DNA of 29,747 nt, taken from Microcoleus asticus IPMA8 (GTDB lineage: Bacteria > Cyanobacteriota > Cyanobacteriia > Cyanobacteriales > Microcoleaceae). Below the pieces are notes generated by a model. The model was given only the letters and a program-made list of their open reading frames with translations. It was not told the origin of the DNA and made no database searches. Positions 7,978 to 16,922 of this stretch are shown in pieces. Location of the stretch: the NCBI RefSeq assembly GCF_013179805.1, contig NZ_SRRZ01000072.1, positions 1 to 29,747 of the forward strand, read 5' to 3'. Both the position numbers and the translations under genes were made by a program. The stretch's first letter is position 1. Each line of letters begins with the position of its first letter.

Positions 7978-10863
7978 ATGCCCCGCCAATCTTCAGCCCT
8001 AATTTTTGCTTTCTTACTACTGTTTCCTTTCCCTGCGATCGCCCAAATCATCCCAGACAGCAGCTTGGGTGCAGAAAGTTCGCGCACAGCACCCGCAACT
8101 ATTAACAATTTACCCTCAGATAGAATAGAAGGCGGTGCAACTCGCGGTGTCAATTTATTTCACAGTTTACGAGAATTTAACATCCGTCAAGGGCGGGGAG
8201 CATATTTTGCGAATCCTAACGGGATTGCGAATATTTTCACCCGCGTTACGGGTGGCAATCCTTCCAATATTTTAGGCGTGTTGGGAGTTCAAGGCAGTGC
8301 TAACTTATTTTTACTTAATCCCAAAGGAATTGTATTTGGTCCCAATGCGAGGTTAGATTTACGCGGCTCATTTATCGGTTCTACAGCTAGCGGCGTTCTC
8401 TTTGATAATGGCTTTGAATTTAGCGCTGCCAATTCTAATGCAGTGCCATTATTAGCGATTAATATTCCTGTGGGTTTGAGATTCCGAGAAAAGTCTGGTA
8501 CAATTATTAACCAATCAATTGCTGCTAACCCATCACCCCCTGACCTTCCCCTACCATTACCAATTTTTAATAAAATTGGTTTAGCAGTAGACCCCGGTCA
8601 AACCTTAGCGCTAGTAGGAGGAGATATCCAATTCAACGGGGGAATTGCTACCGCCAGTACCGGACAAATCCTTCTGGGAAGTATCAAAAGTCCCGGTTTA
8701 GTGCAATTTGAACCAACCGCATTAGGTCTGAATTTAAACTATGGTAATATTCAGAACTTCGGCAATATTGAAATGAACGGTGCGTCGCTCAATACCAGCG
8801 GATTAGGAGGAGGGAAAGTTGACATCAGGGGTTCAAATGTCACTCTTAACGGTTCAGGAATTTATGGACTGACACTAGGAAATATGGAGGGCAGAGGCAT
8901 TGACATCAATGCCCAAAACTTACGATTAGAGGGGGGGGCGCAAATTTTCACCACGACCCTGGGAGAGGGGAAAGGGAGCGATATCAACATCCGCGCTACT
9001 GACTCAGTAGAAATGATCGGGTTGGGAATTGAGGGCTATCAGCAGCTTACAGAAAATTTTCAGACATCTGGAACAGGCAACCCCTTTATTTCGCAAATCG
9101 TTCTGTTCACTAGCGCTATTGGCAGTGGAGCAGCCGGAGATATTAACATTGAAGCCGGACGGCTGTTGATGAGCAATGGGGTAGTGGCCGGTGCCCCCAC
9201 CTTTGGTGCTGGGAATGGCGGAAATTTGACTGTCCGCGCCAACACCATCGATCTCGTCAGTTCAACACTCTATAACGGAACAACGAACCAAAGCACTGGT
9301 CAAGGCGGAAACATCACTGTTGAAGCCCAACGGTTAATACTGCGCGATGGCGGTGCGTTTGCCAGCTTCAGCCTTAGTGATGGAGCATCGGGAAATATCG
9401 CGATTAAAGCGAGTGAATCTGTGGAATTATCGGGTAGTCTTCCTGGAGGTCTAGGGCAAACTCGGCTCGGCACTAATACTTTTGAGGGGAATGGAAAAGG
9501 TGGGGATATTAGCATCGACACTAAGCGGCTGAGTGTTTCTAATGGAGCCACAATTAGTTTAACGACGGGTGCGATTTTTGGCCAACTCGTGTTTTCTACA
9601 AGTGGGGGGACGGGAGGAAATTTAACTGTGAGAGCCTCCGAGTCTATAGAAGTGAGCGGCGAGTCAAGATTTTTGGGGAATGCGGGCTATGTAGCAAGTT
9701 CTTTTGTTACTCAAACTGCAAGTTCTGGTAGAGGTGGAGATATCCGCCTCTCAACACCTAAACTAACTGTGCAGAATGGCGGCGTTATTTCTGCGGCTTC
9801 TTTGGGTATAGCAGATGCAGGAGATATTACAATTAATGCCGATCGCTTACAAGTGCAAGGTATTGGGAGTAACAGTCGGTTGAGAAGTGGAATTGAGGCC
9901 TCGGCTGGTAGGGCGTTTAATGCTGTCAATTCCACTGCTAGCGGAAATGCAGGCTCGTTGAATTTGAATGCTAATCAATTGATTCTTCGGGATAGTGCAG
10001 TGGTTAATGTTCAATCTTCAGGAACAGGTAGGGCTGGGAATATTAACGTTGTAGCTAACTCAATTTCCCTGGATAATAAAAGCGTAATTGATGGCACGAC
10101 TGTCTCAGGTACAGGGGCAAATATTAACCTTCAAGCGCAAGACATTCAGTTGCGGCGCGGCAGTAGAATCACCACAGATGCAGGTATTTCTGAGGGCGGT
10201 AATATCAAAATCAATAGCGAACTTTTGGTAGCTTTACCGCGAGAGAACAGTGATATTACAGCTAATGCTCGCACAGCTAGGGGCGGACAAGTTACGGTCA
10301 ATGTACCAACTCTCTTTGGCTTTACAAGCCTTAACCGCGAACAAGCCAGGAGTAGTTTAGGACTGAGTGATGCTGAATTTGCAGCGTTGCAAGTAAGTCC
10401 GACTTCTCTAATTCCTACCAGCGATATTGCGGCGATTTCCCAAAGTAGCGGCCCGGCTTTGCAAGGAGCAGTAACGTTTAGCACTACTGGGGTAAATCCC
10501 GCTCAAGGGTTAGTAGAATTAGAGCAAAATGTAGTCGATCCCAGCACCTTAATTGCTGCTAATCCCTGCATAGAAGGGGGAGGAAACGAGTTTACTGTGA
10601 CTGGGAAAGGAGGAGTGCCACCGAGTCCTAATGATGCCCTCAGCAGCGCAGCAGCGCCGTTTCCTTGGGTGGAATCAGCTTTAGGTGAAAGCCAGCAAGT
10701 AGAAAGCGAAAGAGCATCCATAGAAATTGGGCCAACAGAAATTATGCCCGCTCAAGGTTGGGTAATGGACGATCGAGGACAAGTAAGGCTGGTAGCGTAT
10801 AATTCAGGTGGTGCTGCTTCTACTCGCAGTCCGAAATCGACGGGTGTTTGCGTACCTCGATAG
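7978..10863 (+). CDS. TpsA-C: haemagglutinin-like exoprotein
   Basis: Third paralogue, 961 residues. The signal peptide is almost the same as B's (ends AIA|Q, about 22). The TPS domain is the other subtype, shared with D: RIEGG, ANPNGIANIF (the canonical NPNGI at 79-83) and LGVQG.ANLFLLNPKG. After about residue 125 it switches to strong likeness with B (GSFIGSTASGVLFDNGFEFS). The beta-helix continues to about 780. Cys864 and Cys958 are the only cysteines. The C-terminus (GQVRLVAYNSGG) resembles A, not its neighbour B. Thus the N-, mid- and C-terminal parts have three different nearest relatives in the same array. AGGA is 8 nt before the ATG. Confidence 0.88.
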   Translation: MPRQSSALIFAFLLLFPFPAIAQIIPDSSLGAESSRTAPATINNLPSDRIEGGATRGVNLFHSLREFNIRQGRGAYFANPNGIANIFTRVTGGNPSNILGVLGVQGSANLFLLNPKGIVFGPNARLDLRGSFIGSTASGVLFDNGFEFSAANSNAVPLLAINIPVGLRFREKSGTIINQSIAANPSPPDLPLPLPIFNKIGLAVDPGQTLALVGGDIQFNGGIATASTGQILLGSIKSPGLVQFEPTALGLNLNYGNIQNFGNIEMNGASLNTSGLGGGKVDIRGSNVTLNGSGIYGLTLGNMEGRGIDINAQNLRLEGGAQIFTTTLGEGKGSDINIRATDSVEMIGLGIEGYQQLTENFQTSGTGNPFISQIVLFTSAIGSGAAGDINIEAGRLLMSNGVVAGAPTFGAGNGGNLTVRANTIDLVSSTLYNGTTNQSTGQGGNITVEAQRLILRDGGAFASFSLSDGASGNIAIKASESVELSGSLPGGLGQTRLGTNTFEGNGKGGDISIDTKRLSVSNGATISLTTGAIFGQLVFSTSGGTGGNLTVRASESIEVSGESRFLGNAGYVASSFVTQTASSGRGGDIRLSTPKLTVQNGGVISAASLGIADAGDITINADRLQVQGIGSNSRLRSGIEASAGRAFNAVNSTASGNAGSLNLNANQLILRDSAVVNVQSSGTGRAGNINVVANSISLDNKSVIDGTTVSGTGANINLQAQDIQLRRGSRITTDAGISEGGNIKINSELLVALPRENSDITANARTARGGQVTVNVPTLFGFTSLNREQARSSLGLSDAEFAALQVSPTSLIPTSDIAAISQSSGPALQGAVTFSTTGVNPAQGLVELEQNVVDPSTLIAANPCIEGGGNEFTVTGKGGVPPSPNDALSSAAAPFPWVESALGESQQVESERASIEIGPTEIMPAQGWVMDDRGQVRLVAYNSGGAASTRSPKSTGVCVPR

Positions 10864-10928
10864 GCACTCTTTAGGTTTTAGCTAACCCTTCGCTATTTTC
10901 CTAATATTAAATTAACCAGACTTCAAAG
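10864..10928 (+). promoter_or_regulatory. Spacer C-D, weak ribosome site
   Basis: The 65 bp are nearly identical to spacer A-B, including AAATTAACCAGACTT in place of the AACAGGA site. The shared departure from the other spacers supports duplication of a two-gene block. Confidence 0.6.
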
Positions 10929-13820
10929 ATGCTCCGCCAATATTCCGCCCTATTTTGTGCATTATTAGTGCTGTGTCCTTTCCCCGCCGTCGCCCAAATC
11001 ATCCCAGATAGCAGCTTGGGTGCAGAAAGTTCGCGGACAGTTCCCGACAGGATTAATAATTTACCATCGGACAGAATAGAAGGCGGTGCAACTCGCGGAG
11101 TAAATTTATTTCACAGTTTACGAGAATTTAACGTAGGTGAAGACCGAGGAGCATATTTTGCTAATCCTAACGGGATTGCGAATATTTTCACCCGCGTTAC
11201 GGGTGGCAATCCTTCTAATATTTTAGGTGTGCTGGGAGTACAAGGGAATGCTAACTTGTTCTTACTTAATCCCAAAGGAATTGTCTTCGGTTCCAATGCG
11301 AGGTTAGATTTGCGCGGTTCATTTTTAGCAAGTTCTGCTGATAGCGTAGTTTTCGAGAATGGCTATCAATTTAGCAGCAGTAATCCCCAATCCTTACCGC
11401 TGTTAAATGTCAATATACCGCTCGGTTTAAACTTTCGAGAAAATCCGGGAAAAATCATTAATAATTCAGCAGCACCAGCCTTGAATTTACCAAAATTACC
11501 CCCAGCAATCCCGCAGATTTTCAATAACACGGGCTTAGGAGTTGGGCCCGGACAAACTCTCGCCCTAGTGGGGGGAGATATTGAATTAAATCAGGGAAAA
11601 CTCACTGCATCAACCGGACAAATTTTGCTCGGTAGCGTCGCTAGTCCCGGAATGGTTGGATTGGGGGCAACGCCATTTGGATTAAGTTTAAACTATGACA
11701 AGATTTCCAACTTTGGTAATATTGAAATAACCAACGGCTCACTAATCAATACCAGTGGAATCGGTGGCGGTAAAGTCGATATTCGAGGTGGAAATGTTAA
11801 CCTCAACGGCGGGCGAATTTATGCACTAACTTTGGGAAATATCGATGGTAGGGGTATCGATATTAACGCTCAAAATTTTCTAGCCCAAGGTGGAGCGCAA
11901 ATCTCCACACTGACAGCCGGAAGTGGCGCCGGAGGCGCTGTCAATATCCGGGCTACCGACTCAGTAGAACTGATCGGGATTGGATTTGAGAGCTTTCAAA
12001 ACTTTGTCAAAAATTATACAGCCTCTGGAGGAATCAACCCCTTTGACCCACAAATTCTGCTGGAAACTAGCACTGCTGGCATGGGTGATGCGGGAGACAT
12101 CTTAATCGATACAGGACAACTGCTGATCGACAATGGAACCGTATCGGGTAGCGCTACGTTAGGTGCTGGCAACGCCGGAAATATGACCATCCGTGCCAGG
12201 GTTTTCGATCTGGTCGGTTCAGGGATCAATAGCGGCACACTCGCGGGGAGTACGGGTAGGGGAGGAAATATCACCTTTGAGGGAGAACGTTTTATCGTAC
12301 GCGATGGCAGTGCGCTCATCAGCACCACTCGCAGTGAAGCACCATCGGGGAATATCAACATTAAAGCGAATGAATCAGTAGAAGTGCTGCGGACTCCGGC
12401 TCGAAGTCCCGTAGCAACCTTGATTGGTGCAACCGCAATCAGCATTAATGGGAAAGCCGGAGACATTAATATCGACACCAAGCGGTTGAGGATCTCTGAA
12501 GGGGGCGGAATTAGTTTATCTAGCGGATCGGTTGTGGGCAACCAAGCCTTGAATACAACTGGGGGGCCAGGAGGTAATTTAACAATTAAAGCTACTGAGT
12601 CAGTCAGAGTAGAGGGTATTTCTGGAGTTTTGGCGAATGGGAGCCGGAATCCTAGTTTCATCTCCGCTGATACCAATTCTGCTGCTCGGGGAGGGAGTAT
12701 GAACATTTCTACACCTTTAGTAATTCTGCGGGATGGAGGACTTATTTCTACTGCATCTTTAGGCAAAGGAGAAGCAGGAAGCCTCACGATCGATGCGGGG
12801 CGCGTAGAAGTTATTGGTAATGGGGGTCAAGGTGAATTTAACAGTCAAATTCAGACTTCCGTGGGCATTGTCTCTCGTGTTAGAAATCTCAATGCTACGG
12901 CTAACGGAGGTTCCTTGAATCTGAATGTCGGGCAATTGATTCTTCGCAATGGGGGAACTCTAAATCTGCAAGCATTGGGTTCGGCACGGGCTGGTAACAT
13001 TAACGTCAAAGCAGATGCAATTTCCCTTGACAACCAAAGCAGCATTGACGGTAGAACGGCATCCGGTGCCGGAGCAAATATTAACCTCGAAGCACGGGAT
13101 ATCCAGTTGCGCCGAGGGAGCAGAATTACAACTGATGCCAGTATTTCTGATGGTGGCAATATCAACATTAAAAGCGATATTCTGGTTGCTCTCCCCAACG
13201 AAAATAGCGACATCACAGCTAATGCGCGATCGGCTCAAGGTGGTCTGGTTAATATTAATGTCCCCAATGTTTTTGGGTTTACATCAGTGACTCGCGAACA
13301 GGTTCGAGCGAGTTTGGGATTAACAGATGCTCAATTTGCAGCGTTGCAAGTAAGTCCGACTTCTTTAGTTCCTACCAGCGATATTGCGGCGATTTCCCAA
13401 AGTAGCGGCCCGGCTTTGCAAGGTAGTGTTACATTTAGTTCTTCTGGGGTGAATCCTGCTCAAGGTTTAGTGGAACTGCCGCAAAATGTTGTCGATCCGG
13501 CTGCGTTAATTGCTGCAAATCCCTGCACACAAGAGGCCGGGAGCGCATTTACCGTCACTGGGAAAGGAGGAGTGCCACTCAGTCCTAATGAAGCCCTCAG
13601 CAGCCCTCTATCGCCGTTGCCTTGGGTGGAATCAGCTTTAGGTGGAAGTCAGCAAATAGAAGGCTTCATACCATCCCTCGAAATTCGACCAACAGAAATT
13701 ATTCCCGCTCAAGGTTGGGTAATGGACGATCGAGGAGAAGTAACGCTGTTAGCGTATAATTCACGTGGTGGTGCATCTCTTCGCAGTCCGAAACCGACGG
13801 GTGTTTGCGTACCTCAATAG
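10929..13820 (+). CDS. TpsA-D: haemagglutinin-like exoprotein
   Basis: Fourth paralogue, 963 residues. The signal peptide ends PFPAVA|Q. The TPS domain is of C's subtype (RIEGG, NPNGIANIF, LLNPKGIVF). From NARLDLRGSFLASSADSVVF on, the protein follows E: FENGYQFSSSNPQ, INNSAAPAL, GLGVGPGQTLALVGG, PFGLSLNYDKISNFGNIEI, INAQNFLAQGGAQISTLTAG. Stretches of D and E DNA are identical for 70-95 bp, for example 11292-11363 with 14249-14320. Cys866 and Cys960 are the only cysteines after the signal peptide. The C-terminal 35 residues match B; it ends VCVPQ where the others end VCVPR. The ribosome site is weak, as in B. Surface adhesin or contact factor by family. Confidence 0.88.
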   Translation: MLRQYSALFCALLVLCPFPAVAQIIPDSSLGAESSRTVPDRINNLPSDRIEGGATRGVNLFHSLREFNVGEDRGAYFANPNGIANIFTRVTGGNPSNILGVLGVQGNANLFLLNPKGIVFGSNARLDLRGSFLASSADSVVFENGYQFSSSNPQSLPLLNVNIPLGLNFRENPGKIINNSAAPALNLPKLPPAIPQIFNNTGLGVGPGQTLALVGGDIELNQGKLTASTGQILLGSVASPGMVGLGATPFGLSLNYDKISNFGNIEITNGSLINTSGIGGGKVDIRGGNVNLNGGRIYALTLGNIDGRGIDINAQNFLAQGGAQISTLTAGSGAGGAVNIRATDSVELIGIGFESFQNFVKNYTASGGINPFDPQILLETSTAGMGDAGDILIDTGQLLIDNGTVSGSATLGAGNAGNMTIRARVFDLVGSGINSGTLAGSTGRGGNITFEGERFIVRDGSALISTTRSEAPSGNINIKANESVEVLRTPARSPVATLIGATAISINGKAGDINIDTKRLRISEGGGISLSSGSVVGNQALNTTGGPGGNLTIKATESVRVEGISGVLANGSRNPSFISADTNSAARGGSMNISTPLVILRDGGLISTASLGKGEAGSLTIDAGRVEVIGNGGQGEFNSQIQTSVGIVSRVRNLNATANGGSLNLNVGQLILRNGGTLNLQALGSARAGNINVKADAISLDNQSSIDGRTASGAGANINLEARDIQLRRGSRITTDASISDGGNINIKSDILVALPNENSDITANARSAQGGLVNINVPNVFGFTSVTREQVRASLGLTDAQFAALQVSPTSLVPTSDIAAISQSSGPALQGSVTFSSSGVNPAQGLVELPQNVVDPAALIAANPCTQEAGSAFTVTGKGGVPLSPNEALSSPLSPLPWVESALGGSQQIEGFIPSLEIRPTEIIPAQGWVMDDRGEVTLLAYNSRGGASLRSPKPTGVCVPQ

Positions 13821-13885
13821 GTACTGTTCAGGTTTTAGCTAACCCGTCGCTATTTTCCTCATACTAAATTAACAGGAATTAAAAG
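13821..13885 (+). promoter_or_regulatory. Spacer D-E, AGGA ribosome site
   Basis: This 65-bp spacer carries the TTTTAGCTAACCCGTCGC block and AAATTAACAGGAATT, giving AGGA 8 nt ahead of the ATG. It shares the strong ribosome site of genes A and C. No terminator is seen. Confidence 0.6.
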
Positions 13886-16804
13886 ATGCAGCGCCAATCT
13901 TGCGCCCTATTTTTTGCATTCTTAGTGCTGTGTCCTTTCCCCGCGATCGCCCAAATCATCCCCGATAATTCCCTGGGCGCGGAAAGTTCGCGCACAGTTC
14001 CCGATACTATCAACAACTTACCCTCTGATAGAATCACTGGCGGTGCAACTCGCGGTGTTAACCTCTTTCACAGCTTGCGCGAATTTAACATCCGTCAAGG
14101 GCGGGGAGCTTATTTTGACAATCCCAGCGGAATCACCAACATATTCACCCGCGTTACGGGCCCAAACTCCTCAAATATTTTAGGAACTTTGGGAGTTTTG
14201 GGAAACGGCAATTTATTCTTAATTAACCCGAAAGGAATTGTCTTCGATTCCAATGCGAGGTTAGATTTGCGCGGTTCATTTTTAGCAAGTTCTGCTGATA
14301 GCGTAGTTTTCGAGAATGGCGCTAAATTCAGCAGCAGCAATCCCCAATCAATCCCGCTTTTAAATGTCAATATACCTATCGGTTTAAACTTTAGAGAAAA
14401 TCCGGGAAAAATTATTAATAATTCAGCAGCACCAGCCTTGACTTTACCACAATTACCCCCAGCAATCCCGCAGATTTTCAATAACATGGGCTTAGGAGTT
14501 GGGCCCGGACAAACTCTTGCCCTAGTGGGCGGAGAGCTTGAATTAAATCAGGGAACACTCACTGCATCAACCGGACAAATTTTGCTCGGTAGCATCGCTA
14601 GTCCGGGGATGGTTGGATTGGGTGCAACGCCATTTGGATTAAGTTTAAACTATGACAAGATTTCCAACTTTGGTAATATTGAAATAACCAAAGGCTCACT
14701 AATCAATACCAGTGGACTAGGTGGCGGTCAAGTCGATATTCGAGGTGGAAATGTTAACCTCAACGGTGGGCGAATTTATGCACTAACTTTGGGAAATATC
14801 GATGGTAGGGGTATCGATATTAACGCTCAAAATTTTCTAGCCCAAGGTGGAGCGCAAATCTCAACGCTGACAGCAGGAAGTGGTGCCGGAGGCGCGATCG
14901 ACATCCGCGCTACCGACTCCGTAGAAACGATCGGCCTTGGATTAGAGACCTATAGAGTGTTTGGTGGTAGGTATGTGGTATCTGGCTCATTCAAGCCTTT
15001 TGACCCACAAATTGTTCTGATCTCTGGCACTGCTGGCATGGGAAATGCCGGAAACATCACGATCGACACGGGAAAACTGCTGATAGAAAACGGAACCGCA
15101 TTGACTAGCACCACGTTAGGTGCTGGCAACGCCGGAAATATTAGCATCCGTGCCGGGATTTTCGATCTGGTCGCTTCTGGAATCAACAGCGGCACACTTT
15201 TGGGGAGTACGGGTAGGGGAGGAAATATCACCTTTGAGGGAGAACGTTTAACAGTGCGCGATAATTCTGCTTTTATTAGCGTTACCCGCGCTCGAGGATC
15301 GTCGGGGAATATCAACATTAAAGCGACTGAATCAGTAGAAGTGCTGCGTACTCCCGCTGGAAGTCCCGTAGCAAACTTAATCGGCTCAACTGCGAATGGT
15401 TTGAATGGGGAAGCTGGGGACATTAATATCGACACGAAGCGGTTGATTATCTCTGAAGGAGGCGGAATTGGTTTATCTAGCGGATCGGTTGTGGGCAACC
15501 AACCGTTGAATACAACGGGCGGGCGCGGAGGTACTTTGACAGTCAGGGCCAGTGAGTCAGTAACAATAGAGGGTATTTCTGAAGTTTTGGCGAACGGGAG
15601 TCGGAATCCTAGTTTCATCTCCGCTGATGCCAACGCAGCTAATCGGGGAGGGAGTATAAATATTTCTACACCCCTACTGACTCTTCGGGGTGGGGGAGTT
15701 ATTTCTACTGCATCTTTAGGCAAAGGAGATGCCGGAAGCATTACGATCGATGCGGGGCGCGTAGAGGTTATCGGTAATGGGGGTCAAGGTGAATTTAACA
15801 GTCAAATTCAAACTTCCGTTGGGATTGCCTCTGGCGTTAGAAATCCCAATGCTACGGCTAACGGAGGTTCCTTGAATCTGAATGTCGGGCAATTGATTCT
15901 TCGCAATGGGGGAACTCTAAATCTGCAAGCATTGGGTTCAGCACGGGCTGGTAACATTAACGTCAAAGCAGATGCAATTTCCCTTGACAACCAAAGCAGC
16001 ATTGACGGTAGAACGGCATCCGGCCCCGGAGCAAATATTAACCTTGAAACACGAGATATTCAGTTGCGCCGAGGTAGCAGAATTACAACTGATGCCAGTA
16101 TTTCTGATGGTGGCAATATCAACATTAAAAGCGATATTCTGGTCGCCCTCCCGCAAGAAAACAGCGACATCACAGCCAATGCGCGATCGGCTCAAGGTGG
16201 TCGCGTTAATATTAATGTCCCCAATGTTTTTGGGTTTACATCAGTGACTCGCGAACAGGTGCGAGCGAGTTTGGGATTAACAGATGCTGAATTTGCAGCG
16301 TTGCAAGTAAGTCCGACTTCTTTAGTTCCTACCAGCGATATTGCGGCTATTTCCCAAAGTAGCGGCCCGGCTTTGCAAGGTAGTGTTACATTTAGTTCTT
16401 CAGGGGTGAATCCCGCTCAAGGTTTAGTGGAACTGCCACAAAATGTGGTGAATCCGGCTGCGTTAATTGCTGCAAATCCCTGCATCCAAGGGGCCGAAAG
16501 CGAGTTTACAGCTACTGGGAAAGGAGGAGTGCCACCAAGTCCTAATGAAGCCCTCAGCAGCGGTGCATCGCCGTTTCCTTGGGTGGAAGAGGCAGGAAGA
16601 AATGCAACGAGCAATGTAGAGGATTTAACCGATGTAACCGATAGAGGGAAGAAGGACGAAGGGGAAATCCCCGATCGGGAAGTTGTTCCGGCGCAAGGTT
16701 GGCTGATGAATGCGAAAGGAGAAGTTACGCTTGTTGGATACAATGCGGGTAATGCTGCTGACGATCGCAATCCTCGACCGATTTCTGTTTGTGTACCCCG
16801 TTAA
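13886..16804 (+). CDS. TpsA-E: haemagglutinin-like exoprotein, odd C-terminus
   Basis: Fifth and longest paralogue, 972 residues. The signal peptide ends PFPAIA|Q. The TPS domain is of the A/B subtype (RITGG, NPSGITNIF at 79-88, LGVLGNGNLFLINPKG) with its own TRVTGPNSSN. From about residue 125 it follows D closely through the beta-helix to about residue 890. Cys866 and Cys969 are the only mature cysteines. The segment between them differs from all others: after PFPWVEEAG it has a charged stretch (DLTDVTDRGKKDEGEIPDRE) and then PAQGWLMNAKGEVTLVGYNA and PISVCVPR. The last cysteine and VCVPR end are kept, so the tail has been replaced or has diverged while the cysteine frame is held. It is followed by the CHAT protease gene after 118 bp. 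Confidence 0.88.
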   Translation: MQRQSCALFFAFLVLCPFPAIAQIIPDNSLGAESSRTVPDTINNLPSDRITGGATRGVNLFHSLREFNIRQGRGAYFDNPSGITNIFTRVTGPNSSNILGTLGVLGNGNLFLINPKGIVFDSNARLDLRGSFLASSADSVVFENGAKFSSSNPQSIPLLNVNIPIGLNFRENPGKIINNSAAPALTLPQLPPAIPQIFNNMGLGVGPGQTLALVGGELELNQGTLTASTGQILLGSIASPGMVGLGATPFGLSLNYDKISNFGNIEITKGSLINTSGLGGGQVDIRGGNVNLNGGRIYALTLGNIDGRGIDINAQNFLAQGGAQISTLTAGSGAGGAIDIRATDSVETIGLGLETYRVFGGRYVVSGSFKPFDPQIVLISGTAGMGNAGNITIDTGKLLIENGTALTSTTLGAGNAGNISIRAGIFDLVASGINSGTLLGSTGRGGNITFEGERLTVRDNSAFISVTRARGSSGNINIKATESVEVLRTPAGSPVANLIGSTANGLNGEAGDINIDTKRLIISEGGGIGLSSGSVVGNQPLNTTGGRGGTLTVRASESVTIEGISEVLANGSRNPSFISADANAANRGGSINISTPLLTLRGGGVISTASLGKGDAGSITIDAGRVEVIGNGGQGEFNSQIQTSVGIASGVRNPNATANGGSLNLNVGQLILRNGGTLNLQALGSARAGNINVKADAISLDNQSSIDGRTASGPGANINLETRDIQLRRGSRITTDASISDGGNINIKSDILVALPQENSDITANARSAQGGRVNINVPNVFGFTSVTREQVRASLGLTDAEFAALQVSPTSLVPTSDIAAISQSSGPALQGSVTFSSSGVNPAQGLVELPQNVVNPAALIAANPCIQGAESEFTATGKGGVPPSPNEALSSGASPFPWVEEAGRNATSNVEDLTDVTDRGKKDEGEIPDREVVPAQGWLMNAKGEVTLVGYNAGNAADDRNPRPISVCVPR

Positions 16805-16817
16805 AATTAGTTTTTTT

Positions 16818-16903
16818 AACCGCAGATGTAGGCGGATTAACGGGGATTAACGAAGATAAAGGATAAGATGTATTTGGGTTAATTAGTATGTGTGTCTGCG
16901 GTT
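16818..16903. repeat. Inverted-repeat-bounded insert before the CHAT gene
   Basis: AACCGCAGA (16818-16826) recurs inverted as TCTGCGGTT (16895-16903). The inside includes GGCGGATTAACGGGGATTAACG, a type of repeat common between cyanobacterial genes (here written as one short motif of repeated GGATTAACG units). Removing the 86 bp would leave a spacer of about 32 bp, so this may be a small mobile repeat inserted between TpsA-E and the protease gene. Confidence 0.45.
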
Positions 16904-16922
16904 GTAATTTTATTTTCTAAAT

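Noticed and set aside
10929..14000. Lipobox-like LVLC in the signal peptides of TpsA-D and TpsA-E
   Set aside because: Leu before the Cys does not fit a lipobox, and AVA/AIA|Q just after is a good ordinary cleavage site shared with the other copies.
2400..16300. Repeated DNA in the array read as a CRISPR or simple tandem-repeat locus
   Set aside because: The repetition is protein-coding beta-helix and gene-level paralogy; there are no regular repeat-spacer units.
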